This document shows positions 43,621 through 53,375 of a stretch of 64,000 bases of DNA, in pieces. The notes under the pieces were generated by a model that saw only the letters and a list, made by a program, of their open reading frames with translations, searched no databases and was not told the DNA's origin. Position numbers and translations under genes: made by a program. The stretch is from Zobellia russellii (GTDB lineage: Bacteria > Bacteroidota > Bacteroidia > Flavobacteriales > Flavobacteriaceae), in NCBI RefSeq assembly GCF_018728565.1, contig NZ_JACSOI010000010.1:1-64000 (forward strand), given 5' to 3'. How positions within the stretch are numbered: position 1 is the first letter of the stretch; each line of letters starts with the position of its first letter.

Positions 43621-43640
43621 TTTTTTGAGTAGCTAGTTTT

Positions 43641-44855
43641 TTATGCTACACTAGTAATCTGATCTCGTATTTCTTTAAACTTTATAGTGTAGTGGGTTCC
43701 TTTTTGACTAAGGTCTCTCATAATAGAACCTTGTAATTGGCGAGATAGATTGTGTATTAATTTAAGTCCTAGTGATTTTGAATTTTTATGGGTAATGTCT
43801 TCAGGAAACCCTTTTCCGTTATCACCTAAATTAAGAATGAACTCATTGTTCTCGGCTTTTCTAAGTCTTATGTGTATTTCACCTTTATCTTCATCTGCAA
43901 TACCGTATTTAAGGGCATTGGTTACAGTTTCATTAATGAGCAGGCCTAAAGGTATGGCCGTGTCTATATTCAGCTTTATATTTGGAATATCTATGTTTAG
44001 GGTAATGTTACTACTGGTACCTTTTATAGAACGGACTAAATACTCCGCAAGTTCCTGCACGTAAGATTTATATTCAATTTTAGAAAGGTCTTCTCGCATA
44101 TAGAGCATTTCATGAACTATGGCCATGGTAATTACTCTATTTTGACTACTTTTCAAAAGGCTTTTAACATCTTTGTCTATAATACTTCTAGATTGCAGGC
44201 TTAGCAAACTGGAGACAGTCTGTAAATTGTTCTTAACTCTATGGTGGACTTCTTTTATTAAGGTTTCCTTTTCACGTATTTTCTCTTCGAGTTCATTCTT
44301 GGTTTTATACAAGTTATGATGCGCATGGAGCAAGTTTTTACCAAATACGCCACCTAATAGGTAAACCGAAAACAGAACACTTAAAAGAGCGAACAGGTTT
44401 TTGGAAGAGTCCGGGACCACATTTTTTACAAAACTAAAATCGGCAATACTCTGGACATAAATGAGCGTAATAATTAACAAATTTAGGTATAGATAGAGTG
44501 TGCCATATGCTTTTGTTGTAACGTAACCCGCAATCACAATAAGGGCAAGAACAAAAATAAACGGACTGTTTATTCCTCCCGTATAGAGCGTTATAACACT
44601 GGCTCCGGCCAAAGTCATCATAGATACAATGTTATAGGTAAGGGTAAGCCTTTTATGGTATTTGTAGGCTAGCGTATTTATAAGGTTTAGAATGCCAAAA
44701 GAAAGAAAGATATAGGGTATTACTTCTATAATATCTAGAAAAAAGAAACAAAGAACAGCAAAGATTAAAGAAAAAACAGAAGAATAATAATTGACTTTTA
44801 ATACCAGTCTAACCTTGCTTTTTAATCTTTTTTCTAAATCGGTACTCTGCTGCAT
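43641..44855 (-). CDS. Six-TM sensor histidine kinase, HisKA_2 type, with RegB-like GGINSPF motif (paralog 1)
   Basis: 404 residues. Six predicted membrane helices (about 20-180) form the sensor. Between helices 3 and 4 lies GGINSPF (residues 93-99), close to the quinone-binding GGxxNPF of RegB/PrrB. A coiled coil (about 175-200) leads to the HisKA_2 block with EVHHRVKNNLQ (His204-His205) and an HATPase domain (LLINETVTNALKYG, DNGKGFP, SLGLKLI). No receiver gene is adjacent. First of three paralogs; redox sensing is inferred from the motif. Confidence 0.9.
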   Translation of the reverse strand: MQQSTDLEKRLKSKVRLVLKVNYYSSVFSLIFAVLCFFFLDIIEVIPYIFLSFGILNLINTLAYKYHKRLTLTYNIVSMMTLAGASVITLYTGGINSPFIFVLALIVIAGYVTTKAYGTLYLYLNLLIITLIYVQSIADFSFVKNVVPDSSKNLFALLSVLFSVYLLGGVFGKNLLHAHHNLYKTKNELEEKIREKETLIKEVHHRVKNNLQTVSSLLSLQSRSIIDKDVKSLLKSSQNRVITMAIVHEMLYMREDLSKIEYKSYVQELAEYLVRSIKGTSSNITLNIDIPNIKLNIDTAIPLGLLINETVTNALKYGIADEDKGEIHIRLRKAENNEFILNLGDNGKGFPEDITHKNSKSLGLKLIHNLSRQLQGSIMRDLSQKGTHYTIKFKEIRDQITSVA

Positions 44856-44984
44856 ATAAAGCTAATTTGTATTTCTCTTTAATTGTAAGGAATATCCGCT
44901 TGGTTAGGTAAATCTAAATATGTTTTACCGCACAATCAAAGAAGTAGGTTAAATACTACCCTTGGGCCATAGTATTTAACATTT

Positions 44985-46376
44985 TTATCGTTTTTTTTGA
45001 GGTTTTAAATTAGTGAGGTGAGAAATATCAATGGCTTTTCCCTCTTCAATACTACGTCTAGCTCCAATACCAATAAGAATGGACATGGCTCCATCCCTAA
45101 TACCTGCTGTTCTACCAAAGGGGTCTTCCGCTTCCGATGTTTTAAAAATTTTGTCTTGCAGTCGTTTGTCTCCACCGCCATGGCCTTTTTTCTCCATAGC
45201 AACCTCTACATTTTCATGTTCTTTCCAAAGTTTATGAACTATAATAGATTCATAGGATAATTCCTCTTCTTTACTTTGTTTCATTTCATTGGCATGCTTT
45301 TCAGCTTCGGAGATGGTGGGGCTATCGTGATAAGGAATGTCTTGTGAAGCCTCAATTCTTCCTTTTGTGCCATTAAAGGCTACACGCCACCCCTCAAAGG
45401 GCGAGTAGGTGGTAAGTGAATAATTAAGCGTAGTATTATCCGCATATTTTACTTGAGCGGACATTTTATCATAAATGTCAATGTCATTTCTAAACAAACA
45501 ATTATCTCTTAGGTACCCATCTTCATGTTCATGGTCTGCATATAGCTCTTTCATAAATTTATCTTGATTGATATCCCAATAAAAGTCACATTCTTTGGTA
45601 TGATTGCAACTACGGCAATTCTTCCCTCTAAATGGTCCATTTTTTCCATAGAACTCTAAATCTCCATAAGCAAAAACTTTGCTTGGTTCGGAATCTATCC
45701 ACCAATTTAGTAGGTCAAAATGGTGTGTTGATTTATGTACCCAGAGTGAACCACTACTTTCCATTTCACCATGCCATCTCCTAAAGTAAGAGGCGCCATG
45801 GTAAGTGTTAAGGTACCAATTGAAATCTACGGAAACCAAATCCCCAATAGTCTTGTTCATCAAAAGTTCCTTTATTTTAGTGGCATACGGGCTCCACCTA
45901 TAGTTGAAGCCTACTATTAAATTCTTGTCCGATTTTTTTTCGGCATCTAAAATAGCCTGACATTTTGTTTCATCTATGGTGAGGGGTTTTTCAGTTAGAA
46001 CATCGCACCCCATTTCCAAACCTTTAATTATAAAATGATGATGTGTAGAATCTTTTGTTGTTACAATAACTAAGTCTGGCCGGGTATCTTTTATCATAGT
46101 ATCAAAGTCCGTAAAAACAGGACACTTAACCCCAATATATTTTTTAGCGTACGCCAGTCGACTTGGATTTATATCGGAAAGACCAACAAATTCAATAATA
46201 TCAGAATACTGGTCTACTAACCTTTTTCCCCAAAATGTGATGCCTCTTACGCCAGTTCCAACAAGTACAACTTTTAGTTTTTTAGAAGTGTCAAAGCTAA
46301 ACGCATGGAGGGGAATGGCAGTGCTGGCGGCAAGCATACTAATAGACGACAGGAATTTTCGGCGGGAATTATTCAT
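44985..46376 (-). CDS. Tat-exported Gfo/Idh/MocA family oxidoreductase
   Basis: 463 residues from the ATG at 46376 (an upstream extension would overlap the kinase gene). NNSRRKFLSSISMLAASTAIP is a Tat signal. A Rossmann fold (VVLVGTGVRGITFWG) binds NAD(P), VLTEKPLTID is the catalytic-lysine motif, and the C-terminal alpha/beta domain follows. A Cys cluster (CRSCNHTKEC) may bind metal, as in some family members acting on sugars. Exported Gfo/Idh enzymes usually hold their cofactor tightly. It lies between two kinase paralogs, 80 bases after one. Confidence 0.88.
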   Translation of the reverse strand: MNNSRRKFLSSISMLAASTAIPLHAFSFDTSKKLKVVLVGTGVRGITFWGKRLVDQYSDIIEFVGLSDINPSRLAYAKKYIGVKCPVFTDFDTMIKDTRPDLVIVTTKDSTHHHFIIKGLEMGCDVLTEKPLTIDETKCQAILDAEKKSDKNLIVGFNYRWSPYATKIKELLMNKTIGDLVSVDFNWYLNTYHGASYFRRWHGEMESSGSLWVHKSTHHFDLLNWWIDSEPSKVFAYGDLEFYGKNGPFRGKNCRSCNHTKECDFYWDINQDKFMKELYADHEHEDGYLRDNCLFRNDIDIYDKMSAQVKYADNTTLNYSLTTYSPFEGWRVAFNGTKGRIEASQDIPYHDSPTISEAEKHANEMKQSKEEELSYESIIVHKLWKEHENVEVAMEKKGHGGGDKRLQDKIFKTSEAEDPFGRTAGIRDGAMSILIGIGARRSIEEGKAIDISHLTNLKPQKKR

Positions 46377-46456
46377 TTTTTGGTTCTTTATAATGGTGGC
46401 TGTTCTTAAAGATATTGATTTCGTGGGAATTATTGGGTAAGTGTGTTTTGAACCTA

Positions 46457-47674
46457 TCATCCGTTTATACTAGGTAGATGACGTTCCCTGTCTTTGAATG
46501 TAATGTGGTAGCCCGTTCCTTTTTCGGTTTTAATTCGGGATACGGAACCTCTTAATTGGCGACCTAGATTATGCATCAATTTAAGGCCAAGAGATGTGGT
46601 TGTCTTGTGATTTATATCTTCAGGAAAACCTATGCCATCATCTGTAATATCCAAAGAATAGCTATGGTCTTCATCATTATCTTTTTTTAGGGTGATTTTT
46701 ATGTTTCCAGAACTGTTCTCAGGAAACCCATATTTTAAAGAATTGGTGACCGCCTCATTGATTAACAGTCCTAAGGGAATAGTGGTATCTAGACCTAGAT
46801 TTACATCTGGCATGTCTATGGAAACTGTAACATCTTGATTTTTACGGTTTGCAGATTTAACTAGGAAGTCGGTAAGTTCTTTTAAGTAAGGTTTAAATGC
46901 AATTTTAGCAATATTATCCCTCATGTAAAGCATTTCATGAATCATAGCCATAGAGTTTATCCTATATTGACTACTGATAGCTAGTTCTTTTATTTTATCG
47001 TTCGTAGTATTTTTAGATTGTAAGCTTAAAAGACTTGAAACGGTCTGTAGATTATTTTTTACCCTGTGGTGAACAGTTCTAAGAAGTATTTCTTTTTCTG
47101 CAATTCCTTCCTTTATTTTGGCTTTTGATGCAATTAACCTTTCGTTGGTTATTAAAAGGTGCTTCCCAAAGACCCCCAATAAAAGGTATGAACAAAAAAC
47201 AATACTAATTAGACTAAAATTATCCTTGGCATTTTCCGGTATCTCATTGGTTATGGTACCATACTCACTTATACCATAAATACATAAGATGGAAAAAAGT
47301 ACAATTGCTAAGTAGATTTTACCAAAAATATGTCCCGCCATGTAACCGCCTAAAATTATAATGCTGAATACAAAAATAAACGGACTGTTTATGCCGCCAC
47401 TAAAAATGGTAACAATCAATACACCCATAAGGGACAAAAGAGAACCTATTAATGAGCTAATCAATAATTTATTGAATTTTTTATATAACAGCGTGTTGAT
47501 TAAGTTCAACAGGGCATATAAAATAAAGGTTATAGGTATGTATCCTACAATTTTGAATAGATACATTAACAATATGCCAACTATAAATGAAAGTGTAGAT
47601 GAAGCATAGGCAAAGTTGATTAACAACCTACTTTGGTTGTCCAATCTACTTTGGATCTTATTCATATGAGGCAT
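46457..47674 (-). CDS. Six-TM sensor histidine kinase, HisKA_2 type, with RegB-like motif (paralog 2)
   Basis: 405 residues from the ATG at 47674, chosen so that the N-terminus (KIQSRLDNQSRLLINF) aligns with the paralogs; a TTG at 47734 would add 20 residues. GGINSPF is again at residues 93-99 between helices 3 and 4. TVHHRVKNNLQ holds the phospho-His; HATPase motifs are LLINEAVTNSLKYG, DDGIGFP and SLGLKLM. It differs most from the other two in the sixth helix (FCSYLLLGVFGKHLL). No receiver partner nearby. Confidence 0.9.
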   Translation of the reverse strand: MPHMNKIQSRLDNQSRLLINFAYASSTLSFIVGILLMYLFKIVGYIPITFILYALLNLINTLLYKKFNKLLISSLIGSLLSLMGVLIVTIFSGGINSPFIFVFSIIILGGYMAGHIFGKIYLAIVLFSILCIYGISEYGTITNEIPENAKDNFSLISIVFCSYLLLGVFGKHLLITNERLIASKAKIKEGIAEKEILLRTVHHRVKNNLQTVSSLLSLQSKNTTNDKIKELAISSQYRINSMAMIHEMLYMRDNIAKIAFKPYLKELTDFLVKSANRKNQDVTVSIDMPDVNLGLDTTIPLGLLINEAVTNSLKYGFPENSSGNIKITLKKDNDEDHSYSLDITDDGIGFPEDINHKTTTSLGLKLMHNLGRQLRGSVSRIKTEKGTGYHITFKDRERHLPSING

Positions 47675-47910
47675 TTCTATTTTTATTGAAGCCGAAGCAG
47701 AAAACAGGAATAGAGGTGTTAGAATATGGCTCAAGTAGCTAGTAAGCTAGGAGTGGATTCTAAAAAATCTAATACTTAAAAAAGGTAAATTAGGGGCTTC
47801 AGGTAGAAAACTACAATTTTATTATGAAATGTCTGTCATTTAATGAAAGAAAAAACTAATTTAGAATAAGGAAAAATAATTTTAGGATAAACCGGTGAAC
47901 AATATAATAA

Positions 47911-49119
47911 TTATGGTTTAAACTGACTCGAAATATCTTGAAATACTAATTTATAGGTAGTGCCTCTATCAGTGGGGAGATGTTCAATTTTTCCTTGTAA
48001 TTGTCTAGCAAGATTGTGTATTAATCTAATACCTAGTGTATTCGAGTTTTTGAAGTCATAGTTTAATGGAAAACCAAGGCCATTATCGCTAATTTTTAGA
48101 ATATATTTATTCTGATATCTTTTCTCCAGTTCAATAGTTATTTTACACTCATCTAAATTTTTGAATCCGTATTTAATTGAGTTCGTTACGGCTTCATTAA
48201 TTAGTAAACCCAATGGTATGGCCGTATCAATACTAAGTAATGTGTCCGGAATGTCTGTAGAAACTTCTATCTTTCTATCCTTGCGTTCAACCGTTTTTAA
48301 AAGATGTTGTGTAAGTTCATTTACGTATGATCCGAACTCAATTTTTGATAGGTTGTCCCTAACGTATAACATTTCATGAATCATTGCCATGGCCGTAACC
48401 CTATTTTGGCTACTTCTAACCAATTCTTTTATTTGTTGGTTGGGTGTATTTCTAGCTTGTAAATTTAGAAGGCTAGAAACCGTTTGTAGGTTGTTTTTAA
48501 CTCTATGGTGAACTTCTCGCAAGAGATTTTCCTTTTCGTCCACACTTCTTTCAATTCTGGCTTTTGAACGGTATAATTTATGATGGGTGTTCAACAAGTT
48601 TTTGCCTAAAACACCTCCTAATAAATAAACGGAAAACAATATGCTTAACAAACTGAACAAGTCTCTTGCATCATCTGGCACCTCATTAATTATGAAATCA
48701 AAATTAGCATAGTCAATAAAGTATATAGCAACAATGGTGCTTATAATAAGATAAAGATAAATTTTTCCAAAAATCCTTGTAGAGATGTAGCCGGCAAGTA
48801 CTATGAGTCCTAATATAAAGATGAACGGACTATTTATTCCTCCGCTGAATAGAGTTATTACAATGGTACTTATGAATGATAACACCGAAGTGCAGATTGC
48901 CATAGCAGTTAAGTTCTTGTGTCTGCTAAAAGCGGCTATGTTTATTAAATTCAGAAAAAAGTAAAAATAAAAAACATAAGGTATGGTGCCGTGCATGTCA
49001 AATACGTACGTGCATACCAAACCTATAATTAGACTAAGAAATGACGAGATATAGTTAAACTTGAGTAGTAACTTTGTCTTGTCATTGATCCTGTTAAGGC
49101 GTATTTTGGGCTTTCGCAT
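47911..49119 (-). CDS. Six-TM sensor histidine kinase, HisKA_2 type, with RegB-like motif (paralog 3)
   Basis: 402 residues. Same order as the neighbours: six membrane helices, GGINSPF at 93-99, coiled coil, EVHHRVKNNLQ, HATPase (LLINEAVTNSIKYG, DNGLGFP, TLGIRLI). The sensor resembles paralog 1 more than paralog 2 (shared SVYLLGG and GKNLL in helix 6). About 240 bases separate it from paralog 2, so each kinase may have its own promoter. Confidence 0.9.
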   Translation of the reverse strand: MRKPKIRLNRINDKTKLLLKFNYISSFLSLIIGLVCTYVFDMHGTIPYVFYFYFFLNLINIAAFSRHKNLTAMAICTSVLSFISTIVITLFSGGINSPFIFILGLIVLAGYISTRIFGKIYLYLIISTIVAIYFIDYANFDFIINEVPDDARDLFSLLSILFSVYLLGGVLGKNLLNTHHKLYRSKARIERSVDEKENLLREVHHRVKNNLQTVSSLLNLQARNTPNQQIKELVRSSQNRVTAMAMIHEMLYVRDNLSKIEFGSYVNELTQHLLKTVERKDRKIEVSTDIPDTLLSIDTAIPLGLLINEAVTNSIKYGFKNLDECKITIELEKRYQNKYILKISDNGLGFPLNYDFKNSNTLGIRLIHNLARQLQGKIEHLPTDRGTTYKLVFQDISSQFKP

Positions 49120-49358
49120 CTATCCTTTTTGGGTATTCATCTAAATAAAGAAGTGAACCCGCGTGTTATATGCGACACTTCAACAGAGGTACAACAAGCT
49201 TTTATTTTAAAGCAAGTGTATTTCTGGAAGTTAAATTCGGAATAAATTAGAGTTATAGTTGCTTAATTTACTGCAACTTAACCTTTGGGGTAATTTATTC
49301 TAGCCCTGCAATAGTAGACACAATTGTTTTTAAGTGACCTTTTACTCGTTAATCGGGC

Positions 49359-49395
49359 AAAAAAAAACGGCAACTTAGAGACAAGCTGCCGTTTT
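49359..49395 (-). terminator. Terminator after secA
   Basis: On the minus strand AAAACGGCAGCTT pairs with AAGTTGCCGTTTT (one G-T pair) around GTCTCT, then more T. It is 24 bases past the secA stop. Confidence 0.88.
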
Positions 49396-49418
49396 AATGC
49401 TGTTATATGTACTAATTT

Positions 49419-52400
49419 TTAGTTTTCGGTTAGTACCCAATCACCGTTTTCAATAAGTGGTTCTGCCTGCTTATACTTAACAACTTTGCTTTCGCCGGAC
49501 ATAACGTTCTTAATGGTAACCCTATCGTTACGGCCAATTTTTGGTCGTTCGCGAACTATGGTTTCCGTAACTTGTGGACGTTGGCCCTGTGTTTGACCTG
49601 CTGCTCTATTTTGAGCCGCCAATTCATCGCTATTAGGAATTTCTTCTTTACTTGTCTGAAGATTTTCCTTTGGTCTACTTACGTTTCTGGCTTCCTGAAT
49701 CTGGTTTGGGTTCTCACTTGGCAATTCCCCTTTAAACAAGAAAGAAACAACTTCTTTATTTACCTTGTTTATCATCTCTTTAAAGAGTTCAAAGGCTTCA
49801 AATTTGTAGATTAGAAGTGGGTCTTTTTGCTCGTGAACGGCCAACTGTACAGATTGTTTTAACTCATCCATCTTACGCAAGTGCGTTTTCCAAGAATCAT
49901 CAATAATGGCCAATGTTATATTTTTCTCAAAATCCGACACCAATTCCCTACCATTACTTTCGTAAGCACTTTGTAAATTGGTAACCACATTAAGGGTTTT
50001 TATACCATCTGTAAAAGGTACTACAATACGCTCAAACTTATTGGCACTGTCTTCATAAACCTTTTTGATAACCGGAAATGCAGTAGCTGCATTACGTTCC
50101 ATTTTTTCTTGGTAATACTTATATGCCGTGTCATATACCTTATTGGCAATGTCCTGCACACTCATTTTACCAAAATCACCTTCTGAAATAGGAGAAGTGA
50201 TAGAAAAATATTTTATCAGTTCAAACTCAAAGTTTTTGTAATCGTTTGCCGCTTTATTGGTATCTGCAATAACTTCACAGGTGTCATACACCATGTTAGC
50301 AATATCAACCTTTAGACGCTCTCCTTGTATAGCGTGTCTTCTTCTTTTGTAAACGACTTCACGCTGGGCGTTCATAACATCATCATACTCCAAAAGACGC
50401 TTACGTACACCAAAGTTGTTTTCCTCAACTTTCTTCTGCGCACGCTCGATAGATTTGGTCATCATGGAGTGCTGAATAACTTCACCATCTTCCAAGCCCA
50501 TTTTATCCATCATTTTAGCAACACGGTCAGAGCCGAAAAGGCGCATTAGGTTGTCTTCTAGTGAAACATAGAACTGAGAACTTCCTGGATCTCCCTGACG
50601 ACCGGAACGACCTCTTAACTGTCTATCAACTCGTCTAGAATCATGTCTTTCCGTACCAATAATGGCCAGACCTCCGGCTTTCTTTACTGCTTCACTAAGT
50701 TTAATATCCGTACCACGACCGGCCATGTTGGTTGCAATAGTAACCACACCGGGGTTACCTGCTTCAGCAACAACATCTGCTTCTTTTTTATGAAGTTTTG
50801 CATTCAGTACGTTATGGTTTACTTTTCTAATGGTAAGCATTCGGGACAGCAACTCGGAAATTTCCACCGAAGTTGTACCGATCAATACCGGTCTGCCTTC
50901 TTGTGAAAGTTTGGTGACTTCATCAATAATGGCATTGTATTTTTCACGCTTGGTCTTATAGATCAAGTCATGTCTGTCATCTCGGGCAATAGGTCTGTTG
51001 GTTGGTATTTCCATAACATCCAACTCATATATTTCCCAGAATTCACCTGCTTCGGTAACGGCCGTACCGGTCATACCTGCAAGTTTATTGTACATTCTAA
51101 AGTAGTTCTGTAAGGTAACCGTAGCAAAGGTTTGAGTAAGCGCCTCAATTTTCACATTTTCTTTGGCTTCTATTGCTTGGTGAAGTCCGTCTGAATATCT
51201 ACGACCGTCCATAATACGACCGGTCTGTTCATCAACTATCATCACTTTGTTGTCCATAACCACATATTCCACATCTTTTTCAAAAAGTGTATATGCCTTT
51301 AAAAGTTGGCTCATGGTATGGATACGTTCACTCTTTACTCCAAATTCTTTAAAAAGCTCTTCTTTAAGTTCGGCCTCTTTTTCAATATCCAGGTTCTGGT
51401 TTTCTATTTTTGCAATTTCTCCACCAATATCCGGCATTACAAAGAAATCTCTGTTCTGCTCGCCTGAAATATAATTCACCCCTTTTTCGGTAAGCTCTAT
51501 CTGGTTGTTCTTTTCATCAATAACGAACAATAGATCTTCATCTACAACAGGCATTTCCCTGTTGTTGTCCTGCATGTAATAGTTCTCTGTTTTTTGAAGT
51601 AGTTGTTTAACGCCTTCTTCGCTTAGGAACTTAATAAGGGCCTTATTTTTAGGTAGCCCTCTATGCACACGAAGCAAAAGGAACCCTCCATCTTTGGTGT
51701 TACCTTCTTGAATCAGTTTTTTGGCCTCGGCCAAAACACCGGTCAAATGTTGTCTTTGTTTACTTACAATATCCGCAACTTTAGGTTTAAGCTCATTAAA
51801 TTCATGGCGGTCACCTTCAGGAACCGGACCGGATATGATTAATGGGGTACGTGCATCATCTACTAAAACAGAATCCACCTCATCTACAATAGCGTAGTGG
51901 TGTGGGCGTTGTACAAGGTCCTTTGGCGTGTGCGCCATATTGTCCCTTAGGTAGTCAAAACCAAATTCGTTATTGGTACCATAAGTTATATCTGCATTAT
52001 ACGCCGCTCTTCTTCCTTCGGAGTTAGGACGGTGATGGTCTATACAGTCTACAGAAAGACCGTGGAACTCAAAAATTGGAGCCATCCAGGCGCTATCCCT
52101 TTTTGCTAGATAATCGTTAACGGTAACCAAATGCGCTCCATGACCGGCCAAGGCATTAAGATATAAGGGCAGTGTTGCCACCAAGGTTTTACCTTCACCA
52201 GTTTGCATTTCAGCAATTTTACCTTGGTGCAATGCAATACCTCCAATTAGCTGAACGTCATAATGAATCATGTCCCAAGTTACTTGCTTACCTGCGGCGT
52301 TCCATGAGTTTTTCCAAATGGCATTGTCACCATCTAGGGATACATAATCTTTTGAGCCTGATAGTTCCCTATCGTATTCTGATGCGGTAACCTGTATGGT

Positions 52401-52781
52401 TTCGTTCTTGGCGAAACGCTTGGCGGTTTCTTTTACCACGGCAAATGCTACCGGTAGAATTTCGCTAAGTGTTTTTTCGGTTACTTTATAGGATTCTTCT
52501 TTGAGTTTATCTATTTCAGCATAAATGTCTTCGTTCTTATCAATATCCGTAGACGTTTTTACTTCTTCTTCTAGCTCGCTTATTTTTTTGGTGAATTCAC
52601 TAATATCCTCCGCTATTTTGAGCTTAAAGGTTTTGGTCTTCTCACGCAATTCATCGTGGCTTAGTTCCTCTAATTGCTGTTCAAAAGACCTTATTTGTTC
52701 TACAAGAGGCTTTAGCTCTTTAACGTCTTTTTCTGATTTATCACCTACGAATACTTTTAATATCGAATTTAAAAAACTCAT
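49419..52781 (-). CDS. secA: Preprotein translocase ATPase SecA
   Basis: 1120 residues, long for SecA because of inserts typical of Bacteroidota (about 330-440). The ATPase motor has MQTGEGKTLVATLP (Walker A near 195-199), DEVDSVLVDDARTPLIISGP and the RGRSGRQGDPG helicase motif. It drives proteins through SecYEG. The tail keeps IGRND at 1082-1086, but the zinc motif that normally follows (CPCGSGKK) is replaced by RVTIKNVMSGESKVVKYKQ up to the C-terminus. Single gene with a terminator. Confidence 0.97.
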   Translation of the reverse strand: MSFLNSILKVFVGDKSEKDVKELKPLVEQIRSFEQQLEELSHDELREKTKTFKLKIAEDISEFTKKISELEEEVKTSTDIDKNEDIYAEIDKLKEESYKVTEKTLSEILPVAFAVVKETAKRFAKNETIQVTASEYDRELSGSKDYVSLDGDNAIWKNSWNAAGKQVTWDMIHYDVQLIGGIALHQGKIAEMQTGEGKTLVATLPLYLNALAGHGAHLVTVNDYLAKRDSAWMAPIFEFHGLSVDCIDHHRPNSEGRRAAYNADITYGTNNEFGFDYLRDNMAHTPKDLVQRPHHYAIVDEVDSVLVDDARTPLIISGPVPEGDRHEFNELKPKVADIVSKQRQHLTGVLAEAKKLIQEGNTKDGGFLLLRVHRGLPKNKALIKFLSEEGVKQLLQKTENYYMQDNNREMPVVDEDLLFVIDEKNNQIELTEKGVNYISGEQNRDFFVMPDIGGEIAKIENQNLDIEKEAELKEELFKEFGVKSERIHTMSQLLKAYTLFEKDVEYVVMDNKVMIVDEQTGRIMDGRRYSDGLHQAIEAKENVKIEALTQTFATVTLQNYFRMYNKLAGMTGTAVTEAGEFWEIYELDVMEIPTNRPIARDDRHDLIYKTKREKYNAIIDEVTKLSQEGRPVLIGTTSVEISELLSRMLTIRKVNHNVLNAKLHKKEADVVAEAGNPGVVTIATNMAGRGTDIKLSEAVKKAGGLAIIGTERHDSRRVDRQLRGRSGRQGDPGSSQFYVSLEDNLMRLFGSDRVAKMMDKMGLEDGEVIQHSMMTKSIERAQKKVEENNFGVRKRLLEYDDVMNAQREVVYKRRRHAIQGERLKVDIANMVYDTCEVIADTNKAANDYKNFEFELIKYFSITSPISEGDFGKMSVQDIANKVYDTAYKYYQEKMERNAATAFPVIKKVYEDSANKFERIVVPFTDGIKTLNVVTNLQSAYESNGRELVSDFEKNITLAIIDDSWKTHLRKMDELKQSVQLAVHEQKDPLLIYKFEAFELFKEMINKVNKEVVSFLFKGELPSENPNQIQEARNVSRPKENLQTSKEEIPNSDELAAQNRAAGQTQGQRPQVTETIVRERPKIGRNDRVTIKNVMSGESKVVKYKQAEPLIENGDWVLTEN

Positions 52782-52927
52782 TTCTAGCTGTTTTGTATTA
52801 GACCGCTTTTAAGATATTGATTGCGGTAGGGCATTATTTCTGCAATGCGCCCGTGGTGTATTTCTTCGCAAAAGGTATTCCAGTTTAAAACCTGTGTACA
52901 TTTTACTTAAATACCTGCCAAAATTAC

Positions 52928-52960
52928 ATAAAAAAAAAGCCTCGATAGAGACTTTTTTGT
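52928..52960 (-). terminator. Terminator after the DUF2795 gene
   Basis: On the minus strand AGTCTC pairs with GAGGCT across TATC and is followed by nine T. Confidence 0.8.
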
Positions 52961-52979
52961 TTCAATTAACGTAATATTT

Positions 52980-53204
52980 CTAATATTCGTCCTCGTTCCA
53001 GAGATAATCTTCTTCTGTAGGGTAGTCTGGCCAGATTTCTTCAATGGATTCATAAATCTCACCACCTTCTTCCTCCATAGACTGAAGGTTCTCGACGACC
53101 TCTAGGGGCGCACCGGTACGTATTGAATAATCTATCAATTCGTCTTTTGTTGCGGGCCAGGGTGCATCACTCAAGTAGGATGCTAGTTCTAATGTCCAAT
53201 ACAT
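52980..53204 (-). CDS. DUF2795 family small protein
   Basis: 74 residues, acidic, no signal. MYWTLELASYLSDAPWPATKDELIDYSIRTGAP with the following LEVVENLQSM is the DUF2795 pattern; Flavobacteriia encode this short version widely. Function unknown. Its own promoter and terminator make it monocistronic. Confidence 0.85.
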   Translation of the reverse strand: MYWTLELASYLSDAPWPATKDELIDYSIRTGAPLEVVENLQSMEEEGGEIYESIEEIWPDYPTEEDYLWNEDEY

Positions 53205-53229
53205 TTCAGTTGTTCAATTTAATTTTTTG

Positions 53230-53259
53230 CAAAAATAATTTTTAAATACACATAGCCAA
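53230..53259 (-). promoter_or_regulatory. Promoter of the DUF2795 gene
   Basis: On the minus strand TTG (53259-53257), a 19-base spacer and TATTTTTG (53237-53230) fit the Bacteroidota consensus. The leader would be about 20 bases. Confidence 0.6.
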
Positions 53260-53375
53260 GGAAATAGGGCTATTTTATCGTCATTATTTTTGTTTTAATA
53301 GTTTGATAACGAAGAATTAAAGAAATTATTAGAGAATTACAAATTAAACTGAAGCAAATATTTAAATTTTGTGCT

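Noticed and set aside
46377-46460. Longer start for the Gfo/Idh oxidoreductase
   Set aside because: It would overlap the upstream kinase gene and displace the Tat signal from the N-terminus; the ATG at 46376 fits exported homologs.
47675-47734. TTG start adding 20 residues to kinase paralog 2
   Set aside because: The paralogs lack this extension, and from the ATG at 47674 the GGINSPF motif falls at the same residue number in all three.
53205-53375. Cobalamin riboswitch near the adenosyltransferase gene
   Set aside because: The leader upstream of 53960 is only a short gap without the B12-box consensus, and 53205-53375 is downstream of that gene and holds the DUF2795 promoter.
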